The notes under the pieces were generated by a model, which was given only the letters and a program-made list of their open reading frames with translations, did no database searches and had not been told where the DNA came from. The translations under genes and the position numbers were made by a program. DNA of 64,000 nt from Chrysogorgia sp. JL179-B06. Its lineage: Eukaryota; Cnidaria; Anthozoa; Scleralcyonacea; Chrysogorgiidae. Positions 57,318-64,000 of the stretch are shown here, in pieces; positions within the stretch are counted from its first letter, which is position 1; every line of letters begins with the position of its first letter. Location of the stretch: NCBI GenBank assembly GCA_035772405.1, contig JAYKKM010000196.1:2989501-3053500 (forward strand), in the 5' to 3' direction.

Positions 57318-57713
57318 ATGGAGGTGTGGAATGTCATGGTAAAAGAACTGGCACGTTTTGAAATAAAAATCAATAAAAATATGGAACAAAGTGTGTGGAA
57401 ATGTCTTGACGATCATGAGAATTTATTTAAAAATATTATTGCACATTTAAAATGTCCACGTGAACTTTTAGATGCCTATAATCGCATGGAGCGTCATGAA
57501 ATTGGACAAATAATAGCATTTTTTGCTTTAATCCTGTGTTTTTTTAGATATAATCACATTGATAATGAGGAAAATATAAAATTGTGTATACGTCAAACAA
57601 TTTTAGATTTTAGAAATTCACATCTTAAATTCATTTTATTCCCTCATGATAAAAAACACACGTCGTGGTTTGGGTTGTGGAATATATTCTTTGAATTTTT
57701 TAAATTAGTCTAA
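57318..57713 (+). CDS. Bcl-2-like apoptosis regulator (putative)
   Basis: 131 aa, mostly helical. HEIGQIIAFFALILCFF (residues about 60-76) resembles the BH1 segment and central hydrophobic helix of Bcl-2 proteins (usual NWGRIVAFF). SWFGLWNIFFEFF near the C-terminus resembles BH2 (GGWxxFxELF). Viral Bcl-2 proteins block host-cell death at mitochondria, and adintoviruses are reported to encode such proteins. There is no clear BH3 and no separate tail anchor beyond the hydrophobic end. Its tail overlaps the opposing gene by nine bases. The call rests on motif likeness and length. Confidence 0.5.
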   Translation: MEVWNVMVKELARFEIKINKNMEQSVWKCLDDHENLFKNIIAHLKCPRELLDAYNRMERHEIGQIIAFFALILCFFRYNHIDNEENIKLCIRQTILDFRNSHLKFILFPHDKKHTSWFGLWNIFFEFFKLV

Positions 57714-58868
57714 ATACAATTTTTCAATACTCTGTATTATAATGTCAGGATCTTCAAAATTAATATTATATGATTCTATAATACTCTTAATAATAAAAGT
57801 AGTTGATGTACAGGTATTAGATGTAATCCTCACCCTTATAGAAAAATTATATATTATATCCATATGCGGGGGGTAATATTGTAAACTAAGCGGACTATTA
57901 TTTTGTATAATACTATTATTTTTAACTTGATCTGAAAATAAACTGACTTTAAACTTATACGGGGTACTTGTCTTATAGAATAATTTAAACCAATAAGAGT
58001 ATTTCTGACAATTTTTATAACAACAGGTACAGGGAGGGGTTTTCCTATGTATCAGCTTAACAAGCTTATCGAGATTAAAAGTATAAACCCTATCGTTACT
58101 AGTTTTAAGTTTTGATATAGGGTTATGATTTTCGCAAAAAAAAATAAAGCAACATACAAGTTGATACACTATTTTCTCAAAATTATCTAAATTATGTAGA
58201 TAATTAAAAGTAGCCTTTAAATAAAACGGATCTATAAAATATAAATAAATACAGCAATATGTAAATTCATGACTAAAACAACGATTAAGTCTATGTAATG
58301 TATTACAAAGATAAGACCCTCCATACCCTATGGGTTTAGGAATTGTAGTTTGCTCATCATTAATAGTAATTGAAATAAAGTGGTAAATATCATTTCTTGG
58401 GTAATAACTGTTTTGAATTTCAATAAAAAAATTATCAGAATGATTATCATTCAAATGAAAAATAGATTTCATTAATGTTTGAGAGGGTATTAATAGTAAT
58501 TTGTGATAACGCTCACAGAGTTTTTCACCATAAATATAATATTTTCGTGGTGTATGAACAACGGGTATTATATAGTGTTGTTTATCGGTTAAGATTCGCC
58601 AATCCATGCATTCATCTTGATGCATTTCAGGTTTCATTTTTTCAATATGGGCGTAGTCTTTATATCCACGACCAAGTTGTCTCGATTCAAATTCCATACA
58701 TTCGATAATTTCCCCATAGTAATAGTCACATAAGTCACAGACGGCAAATAATAATCCAATGTATCGGTTACGAAAATGTTGTATATAATACACAATTTTC
58801 AATATCGTCTTAATATTGATTTCTTGAGCTTGCACATAGGTTCTTTTACCCCCAATGTTTAATGACAT
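57705..58868 (-). CDS. Hypothetical 387-aa protein
   Basis: The ATG at 58868 (MSLNIGGKRTY) is chosen. The frame extends two codons further only without an ATG. It is rich in Tyr, Phe, Ile and Cys. It has an N-terminal CDLCDYYYGE and a central CTCCYKNC (residues about 278-285) that could bind metal, and hydrophobic VCCFIFFCE. No family recognised. It is convergent with the Bcl-2-like gene. A TATATATA lies about 40 bp upstream. Confidence 0.7.
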   Translation of the reverse strand: MSLNIGGKRTYVQAQEINIKTILKIVYYIQHFRNRYIGLLFAVCDLCDYYYGEIIECMEFESRQLGRGYKDYAHIEKMKPEMHQDECMDWRILTDKQHYIIPVVHTPRKYYIYGEKLCERYHKLLLIPSQTLMKSIFHLNDNHSDNFFIEIQNSYYPRNDIYHFISITINDEQTTIPKPIGYGGSYLCNTLHRLNRCFSHEFTYCCIYLYFIDPFYLKATFNYLHNLDNFEKIVYQLVCCFIFFCENHNPISKLKTSNDRVYTFNLDKLVKLIHRKTPPCTCCYKNCQKYSYWFKLFYKTSTPYKFKVSLFSDQVKNNSIIQNNSPLSLQYYPPHMDIIYNFSIRVRITSNTCTSTTFIIKSIIESYNINFEDPDIIIQSIEKLYLD

Positions 58869-59334
58869 TCTCAAAAAGGGATAACGTTTTTTAACAAATC
58901 GCCTTGTATATATACTATTTTCTCAATCTTTAAATATATATTTCTACATACAGATTTTAACACGATAAAAATTTGAAAAAAGTATTATTGTAACTACAAT
59001 GTATAATATATCAACTGATTAGACGTGTGTGTGTTTTAGAACAACATTAGGAATTCGTATTAATCTACAACACAGCATTTGATGCAACTAATCCCCGTGT
59101 ATTTGTTTAGAAGAAAATCGCTAATTATGGATTCGCGTCTCTAATTCCCCAAACACACATTCATTGTATACGAGTATCACAAATCATCGGGATGACATGA
59201 AAGCTTTAATCAACGAACTCTGATTGGTCAAACTAATCTAGTCCCAGTTACACATAGTAACGCGGGATACAATTATAAAAGCCGATGTAGCGTCGAAAAT
59301 AATTAATATCAGTCTGAGTGTAGGAGAGTGAGAG
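58869..59334. other. Divergent intergenic region
   Basis: Lies between two divergent genes. It contains the promoter described separately and a minus-strand GTATATATAC near 58908. Otherwise nothing is recognised. Confidence 0.45.
59218..59313 (+). promoter_or_regulatory. CCAAT/TATA/initiator promoter
   Basis: An inverted CCAAT box (CTCTGATTGGT, 59218-59228), TATAAAAG (59274-59281) and initiator TCAGT (59309) precede the ATG at 59335. Confidence 0.6.
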
Positions 59335-60105
59335 ATGGCAAAAATATTTGAGAACGTGAACAGCGAAATTAAAGAAGATTTCATCCCGTTAGAGACAACT
59401 GAGACGAATGAAGAGACTATCGAAGAGTTGTATGCGGGTAAATATAATTGTGCATTAAACAAATGTAAAGAAGAAATATCCCCAGAACGACAGAAATTAT
59501 TTTTATCGCGTATCACACATATAATGGATTGTGAATGTTACCAGTTTAAGGGAGAGAGACCCAGTTATCGTGAAGTAACTCTTCTCGAACTTCAAACGAA
59601 CAAGTATTTTATTTATCATTGTTATGATGGGAAGTTAAAACCCTACAAAGAACTAACTCGAAGGGAACGGTCTACTGTCTACTATCAATATCGATGTCAT
59701 GGACTAGACTATTTATCTGAAAAAAAATCAAGAGATTATTTTAGTCAAAGTGAACTTATAAATAGATTAAGTTATTTATTTCGTAATGTTTTTCCCCCGA
59801 ATGCTATTATTGGGTATAAAGGTGGTGATAAAGAATCGTCGTTAGTTAAAACACTTCAAGAAAAAACTATTTTACATTGTGTGAATCTTGAATATTTTGG
59901 AATTGAGAAGTACGATTATTTACTTTCGTTTTATAATCTTAAACCAAGAAATTGTTGGTATCATACTAGTGAACCCTCATGTTTATTGTATCATTGTAGT
60001 TTGTTTGAATGTCTTTTATTTGCTGCATGTTTGTTTCGTAAATTAGAAGATGTGGATAATGAACGATCTGTACTCTCTATGTATGATAAGGAATTTAATT
60101 TTTAA
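59335..60105 (+). CDS. Putative RNase H-fold-related protein of mobile-element type
   Basis: 256 aa. The central to C-terminal part has the order HGLDY (about residue 122), IIGYKGGDKESSLVKTL (about 161), VNLEYFGIEKYDYLL (about 183), then Cys-x-x-His pairs (NCWYH, YHCSLFEC). I associate this HGL / YxKG / NLExxGxxK / C-H pattern with an uncharacterised family common in animal mobile elements and viruses, thought to derive from DEDDh exonucleases. The acidic catalytic residues are not evident, so activity is doubtful. The N-terminal 45 residues are acidic. It has a good promoter of its own. Confidence 0.55.
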   Translation: MAKIFENVNSEIKEDFIPLETTETNEETIEELYAGKYNCALNKCKEEISPERQKLFLSRITHIMDCECYQFKGERPSYREVTLLELQTNKYFIYHCYDGKLKPYKELTRRERSTVYYQYRCHGLDYLSEKKSRDYFSQSELINRLSYLFRNVFPPNAIIGYKGGDKESSLVKTLQEKTILHCVNLEYFGIEKYDYLLSFYNLKPRNCWYHTSEPSCLLYHCSLFECLLFAACLFRKLEDVDNERSVLSMYDKEFNF

Positions 60106-60197
60106 AAATTATTCTCTCCTGAACATTTTACCTAAATAAAAAAAATACACTTTTTGATTTTAAAAAAAAGATTGAATGTATTTTCCTTTTATTTTTA

Positions 60198-60431
60198 GAA
60201 ACACAAAGATTGTTTAAAAAATTATCAAAAGCACATTTAAGAAATGTTTATATTTTAAAAATAAAACGTACATTAGAACGTTATTATTTTGTTAAAGATG
60301 TACATGTTATCAAAAATACTATTTTTGTTAAAATAGAAGGAGAGAGAAGTTTTAAAAAAAATAAGATGATCATAGAAACTCTTTGTACATTTAAATATAT
60401 AAAAAATGATATCATTGTACGTATAGTATAA
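60198..60431 (+). CDS. Small basic ORF without ATG, probably an exon
   Basis: The frame is open from 60123 to the stop at 60431, but no in-frame ATG is present. A strong acceptor-like TTTTCCTTTTATTTTTAG ends at 60198, so coding probably starts by splicing from an upstream exon I cannot place. The 77 residues are Lys-rich (LKIKRTLERYYF, VKIEGERSFKKNK). Function unknown. Confidence 0.4.
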   Translation, partial: ETQRLFKKLSKAHLRNVYILKIKRTLERYYFVKDVHVIKNTIFVKIEGERSFKKNKMIIETLCTFKYIKNDIIVRIV

Positions 60432-60471
60432 ATAAAACGTTCTTAATTTTTTTTCTCTTATTGGAATTAAA

Positions 60472-61155
60472 ATGAGTCAGAAAAAAATCATCCATTATAA
60501 TGAACGTTTTTATCTTACGAATCCAAGAAAATTCGCGACAATTGCGTTAAAATCAGCAAATAATCTATATGAGTTTCAAGAAGTGTCTTGGAAACACGGT
60601 GTAATACCCTCGAGTTTTCTTAACGGTTTATTTAAATTTAAAACAAATATTCGTGCTCCAGGTCCAAATACTGATTTTTCATTGACATTTAGTAACAATA
60701 GAAAATTTCAAACAGATAAACAGTTTTATCTTACAGGAGAATTAGAAGCAAGAAAAAAAGATTGGAATAAACGAAAAATAATTCATAGTATTGATGTAAA
60801 ACTTAAAAATAATATTCGTGAATCATATAACGGGGCGTTAGGATGGAGTATTGTTCAAGTTAAAAAAGAGATATTCGAACAGGGTGATTTGGGCTCATAT
60901 ATTGCAAAACCTAATAAACCCTATTTTAGCTCTAATCAATTGTTTATTGATCCCGAGCAAAATTTCTTTAACGGTGATAAACGTTTTGTAGATTTAGCTT
61001 ATAATTTACCTGCTGACGAAGATTTTATATTGATTCAAAACATTAAATTTATAGATGAAAATTTTATGTGGAAATATGGTCTTAAAATTGCCGAGGCAGA
61101 TAAACCCTATAATGAATACGAAATTTCTATTGTTTATTCCGATGGATATACGTAG
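60472..61155 (+). CDS. Hypothetical 227-aa protein, beta-rich
   Basis: Clear ATG, full frame, stop at 61153-61155. The sequence alternates short hydrophobic stretches with turns (FSLTFSNNRKF, IHSIDVKLKNNI, YEISIVYSDGYT) and has no membrane segment or Cys cluster. This would suit a beta-sandwich structural protein such as a minor capsid protein, but that is only an inference from composition and context. Confidence 0.6.
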   Translation: MSQKKIIHYNERFYLTNPRKFATIALKSANNLYEFQEVSWKHGVIPSSFLNGLFKFKTNIRAPGPNTDFSLTFSNNRKFQTDKQFYLTGELEARKKDWNKRKIIHSIDVKLKNNIRESYNGALGWSIVQVKKEIFEQGDLGSYIAKPNKPYFSSNQLFIDPEQNFFNGDKRFVDLAYNLPADEDFILIQNIKFIDENFMWKYGLKIAEADKPYNEYEISIVYSDGYT

Positions 61156-61206
61156 ATATACCCCTATATAAAGATCGTTTTTTCAAGATGGTCGTGTGTA
61201 AGTGTC

Positions 61207-61800
61207 ATGGCTATTTTTCAGCGAGTACAAAATCAAGAGGGATATAAGATTTATCATGAATTAACACAATATAGTTATGTGGAATCCGTTTTTTTTTGGC
61301 AATTAGTAGGAAGTGTGGAAATTGAAAAATCAAGATATCATCTACTAATATCTATTGCTGATTATGAAACATATGTACGGTATAAATTTATACTGGAAGT
61401 AGAATGTTCAAAAAATCCCAATATGTATGTTATGCATCATGAGGAACACGATATTCCAGAAGAATGTTATGAATTTCTTCGTAAAATATGTGAAGCATGG
61501 AATGATGACCTATCCCCACGTATCAACGACAAAAGAATTGGAGAATATTTAAAGATACTAGATTATGATAGAAAACATTGTTTTAGTTATGAGTGTTTTA
61601 GGAGTATTATAGCATTATATTATGATTTTTGGGTTTATAATAAAACTATAAAATACACTTGTAAAAAATGTAAAGGGGAATGCGAATGTAATGTGGATTA
61701 CCCTAATTTCATCAGTGTAAATTTTAATGAAATAAGGGCTTGTAATGTAGAAAAATATTCAATGGACAATAACATCTTATGTAACGAAATAATACACTGA
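61207..61800 (+). CDS. Hypothetical 197-aa protein with Cys cluster
   Basis: MAIFQRVQ start, 52 bp after the previous stop. The C-terminal KYTCKKCKGECECN (residues about 155-168) could form a zinc site. The middle is acidic and helical. No family recognised. Confidence 0.6.
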   Translation: MAIFQRVQNQEGYKIYHELTQYSYVESVFFWQLVGSVEIEKSRYHLLISIADYETYVRYKFILEVECSKNPNMYVMHHEEHDIPEECYEFLRKICEAWNDDLSPRINDKRIGEYLKILDYDRKHCFSYECFRSIIALYYDFWVYNKTIKYTCKKCKGECECNVDYPNFISVNFNEIRACNVEKYSMDNNILCNEIIH

Positions 61801-61822
61801 ATGTATTTTTTTTATTTGAAAA

Positions 61823-62107
61823 TTAATACATTAAAAACTTTTCAACATGGTTTCTGGGTTTATGATATACAATTCCTCCTTTTTGAAAATGTCTTTTGAT
61901 TTTTTTCGTTCCTAGTTTTGCAATAATTTTTACTACTTTAGCTTTTTTTTTAAGCTCTTTTTTAAAATCGTTTATAAAAAGTTTGCCGTATTTATTGACT
62001 TTTTTATTTCCTCCACGTTGCCTTTTTTTCCCTTTAAAAATACCACCACGTTGCCTTTTTTGCCCCTTAAAATCACCACCCCGTAATTCTCTTATTCTTC
62101 CTACCAT
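61823..62107 (-). CDS. Adenovirus-core-like basic protein (pX/VII-like, putative)
   Basis: 94 aa from the ATG at 62107, three bases after the stop of the SET gene. It is very basic with repeated KRQRGG units. RELRGGD near the N-terminus fits the adenain-type cleavage consensus ((M/I/L)xGG before x). Adenoviral core proteins condense DNA in the virion and are cut this way, and adintoviruses have similar small basic proteins. No protease gene is in the window. An upstream frame extension to 62134 would overlap the SET gene and is not preferred. Confidence 0.5.
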   Translation of the reverse strand: MVGRIRELRGGDFKGQKRQRGGIFKGKKRQRGGNKKVNKYGKLFINDFKKELKKKAKVVKIIAKLGTKKIKRHFQKGGIVYHKPRNHVEKFLMY

Positions 62108-62109
62108 TG

Positions 62110-62661
62110 TTATGAAGGTTGTTTTCTCTCCCAATAGTTATCACCATAGTCTGCAAAAATTTCTTCATGGGCTTTTATATGTTTTATACTTTCTAAATAC
62201 ATTTTTTTATTATTGGGATTGTAAACAAAATCGGAATTATTTTTATATATAGAACCTGTTTTCCCATTATTCGCATACCGTGCTGCAGCGTGAGTTGTCA
62301 AATAAGCATCGATACACGTGTTTGCATCGTTACAAATACTATATACAGCGTTTGTGTTTTTACCATATTTACGATCCAATTTGGACTGTGTTGTTTTTTG
62401 ACCCGTGTAATAAGAAATATTACGATCGGGTTTAAAAGGTTTTTTCCAAGCAAATAATCCTTCACCCGCATTGGGGATCGTTGATTTCTTGATACGTAAG
62501 TTATTTTGTTTTGCTAAATGAATCCAACATTTTTTTGTTTTTGCTGTTCGTTTACGACATCTTATTTTTTTTAGGGTTTTACTTCTACATTGAAGAACGT
62601 GACGTATACTTTGAGATTTATCATTGCGTCTTTTTTTTCGGGGTAACTTAACTCTTACCAT
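62110..62661 (-). CDS. SET-domain lysine methyltransferase, viral type
   Basis: 183 aa. After a basic start, C25-C35-C45-H48 (CRSKTLKKIRC, KKCWIH) form a likely zinc knuckle. The SET domain follows: GEGLFA (66-71), YYTG (84-87), ARYANN (127-132, where the usual motif is R(F/Y)xNH), and EEIFADYG (166-173, the usual GEELxxDYG). SET enzymes transfer methyl from S-adenosylmethionine to lysine. Small single-domain forms occur in large DNA viruses, where one methylates histone H3. Asn replaces His in the NH motif. It abuts the genes on both sides, suggesting one transcription block. Confidence 0.8.
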   Translation of the reverse strand: MVRVKLPRKKRRNDKSQSIRHVLQCRSKTLKKIRCRKRTAKTKKCWIHLAKQNNLRIKKSTIPNAGEGLFAWKKPFKPDRNISYYTGQKTTQSKLDRKYGKNTNAVYSICNDANTCIDAYLTTHAAARYANNGKTGSIYKNNSDFVYNPNNKKMYLESIKHIKAHEEIFADYGDNYWERKQPS

Positions 62662-62667
62662 TTTGTT

Positions 62668-62982
62668 TTAAAATATAGTTTTTATTCCTAAATAATCATT
62701 ATTTTTTTCATGGGTCTGAATAAATTTTACCATACATTCAACTTTATAGATAATATCTTCGGGACAGTTGTATATTTCTTTTTTTAATTTTGTTATTCGT
62801 TGTTTTAAAATATTTGATGAAATAGGTATTATCTTTTCTTTATCTTCTGTAAAATTTAGTAAACATTCCCTTAAAAGATACGGCGTAAATAATATTGAAG
62901 GATCATTATCTTGAATTTCATACCCGATATAAGGTAAATTAGACGTTTGTAAATAAATTTCAATATACACAATTTCACTCAT
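62668..62982 (-). CDS. Hypothetical 104-aa protein
   Basis: MSEIVYIEIYLQTSN start, ending six bases before the SET gene on the same strand. No domain recognised. It is mixed alpha/beta in appearance, with a Lys-rich middle (LKQRITKLKKEIYN). Confidence 0.6.
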   Translation of the reverse strand: MSEIVYIEIYLQTSNLPYIGYEIQDNDPSILFTPYLLRECLLNFTEDKEKIIPISSNILKQRITKLKKEIYNCPEDIIYKVECMVKFIQTHEKNNDYLGIKTIF

Positions 62983-63024
62983 ATTTTTTTTTTACTCTTT
63001 TTTTTTGTTTTAGTTTTTTTTTAA

Positions 63025-63195
63025 ATGGGTTCTTTATTCTCAAAAAAAATCCCTCCTATACTTACGTTGACATGTATTAATATACAGGATTCATACGATG
63101 TTACTATTGATCGTGTTGATGGTGAAGACGAAAACATAAATAAAAATAAAACGGCATGTTTTTCTTGTTTTAGAAAAAAAAAAGAAGATGAATGA
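63025..63195 (+). CDS. Small N-myristoylated protein (predicted)
   Basis: 56 aa, MGSLFSKK start. Gly2 with Ser at position 6 and following lysines fits the N-myristoylation signal for membrane attachment. Near the end CFSCFRKKK could add palmitate or basic contacts. The 3' end overlaps the polymerase start by eight bases. Function unknown. Confidence 0.6.
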   Translation: MGSLFSKKIPPILTLTCINIQDSYDVTIDRVDGEDENINKNKTACFSCFRKKKEDE

Positions 63196-64000
63196 TGATC
63201 AGAAAAAATTAAAATATAGTCAAAAAGATATAGATAAAATTGTAAGTTTATTTAATAAGAAAAAAGAAAGTAAGAAAAATGAAAAAATAGACGATTATTT
63301 TTCTGTTAATCATATAGAAACTATTAGTAGAGAAAAATTTAAAGTCACTGAACAACATTTTTCTTTGGATGTTTCACGGGAAAAAACGGTTAATTTTATT
63401 AGTTTTATTCAATCGTTATCGTTGGTTTTTTCTTATTTAATTAACATTGCACGGGCAAATGTAAAAAGTGATGATGATTATGTTAGATTTATCTTTAGTA
63501 ATGCGCCAAAAAGTTTTTTCTCTACAGCCGTTTTACCCGTGAAAGACTTTGACGTTAAATATTTCTTAAATATTATGGAAAAATTTATGCAGAGTAATAA
63601 AGAAATAATAGCTAATGGTTGGAATAGTAAAGTAATTGTTCAAACTTTTCCCGCAGGAATAAGTACAAATAAAAAAAAAAATAGTGTACTAAGGAAAAAA
63701 AGTATTTACAATAGTTTGAATAAGGGAAATGCTACAGATAAAGGTGGTGTGAAAAGTAATGTAAAAAAATATGGCCGTAAATTTCGCACGGGGGTATTTT
63801 ATATTCTTAGCCATGTATTATTTCGTACAGTGAAAGATTGTTGTTTTGCTTTAGCAATATTAGTGGGTTTATCATTTTTAAAACAAGACTATAAATATTT
63901 TATAATGAAAAGAAAACCCAATAAACCCGTGGATGATTTATTTACGTGTGAAGAAATTCGAAATGTATATCGGGAATGTGGGATACCCGAGGGTAATGTT
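63188..64000 (+). CDS. Protein-primed family-B DNA polymerase, N-terminal part (partial)
   Basis: The frame is open from the ATG at 63188 for 271 codons and runs off the window. Catalytic motifs (DxxSLYP, YxDTD) are not yet reached. The N-terminal part has the pattern I know from Polinton/adintovirus polymerases: KFMQSNKEIIANG with VIVQTFPAG (about residues 137-157), then VKDCCFALAILVGLSF (about 217-232) and FTCEEIRNVYRECGIP. Such enzymes copy linear dsDNA from a protein primer. A stop soon after 64000 would argue against this. Confidence 0.6.
   Translation, partial: MNDDQKKLKYSQKDIDKIVSLFNKKKESKKNEKIDDYFSVNHIETISREKFKVTEQHFSLDVSREKTVNFISFIQSLSLVFSYLINIARANVKSDDDYVRFIFSNAPKSFFSTAVLPVKDFDVKYFLNIMEKFMQSNKEIIANGWNSKVIVQTFPAGISTNKKKNSVLRKKSIYNSLNKGNATDKGGVKSNVKKYGRKFRTGVFYILSHVLFRTVKDCCFALAILVGLSFLKQDYKYFIMKRKPNKPVDDLFTCEEIRNVYRECGIPEGNV

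Overview
This is a window from a eukaryotic nuclear genome, most likely an invertebrate metazoan. One host gene has 18 short exons with GT-AG introns. The rest is AT-rich DNA packed with animal-type repeats: Penelope-like elements, CR1/L2-like LINEs, hAT- and MULE-type DNA elements, tRNA-derived SINEs, many fold-back MITEs and long (TA)n tracts. I cannot name the species from sequence alone.

Region 1 (72-47420, + strand) is a single gene of the FGGY sugar-kinase family, best matching animal GK5. All 18 exons can be placed with consistent splice phases (1563 coding nt, 520 aa), so the gene looks intact although repeats inflate it to 47 kb. Introns 1-8 hold SINEs, MITEs, decayed Penelope and LINE fragments, two minisatellites and a solo LTR. 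Intron 9 holds a young Penelope-like element (24312-27857) with identical pLTRs carrying hammerhead-ribozyme motifs, and a GC-rich 3.2-kb giant inverted-repeat element (28516-31749). Intron 11 holds a 5'-truncated LINE (32675-35190). Intron 12 holds a minisatellite of about 74-bp units with a palindromic core. Intron 13 holds a maze of fold-back repeats.

Region 2 (47421 to about 52600) is intergenic DNA made of MITEs, a Penelope terminal fragment and a fold-back element.

Region 3 (about 53000 to 64000 and beyond) has a different character: densely packed, mostly intronless ORFs on both strands, overlapping or nearly abutting. It looks like an integrated adintovirus/Polinton (Maverick)-like dsDNA virus, cut by the window end. 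Supported or suggested parts are the N-terminal part of a protein-primed family-B DNA polymerase (63188 onward), a SET-domain methyltransferase with a small Cys/His motif, an adenovirus-core-like basic protein with a Leu-x-Gly-Gly site, a Bcl-2-like protein, a probable RNase H-fold relative, a protein whose mature N-terminus resembles the histone H3 tail, a predicted N-myristoylated small protein, and several unknowns. At least three promoter regions share CCAAT-box (ACCAATCAGAG) plus TATA spacing, which suggests common control by host transcription factors. Capsid, ATPase, protease and integrase genes are not recognised and would be expected beyond the right edge if this is a full element.
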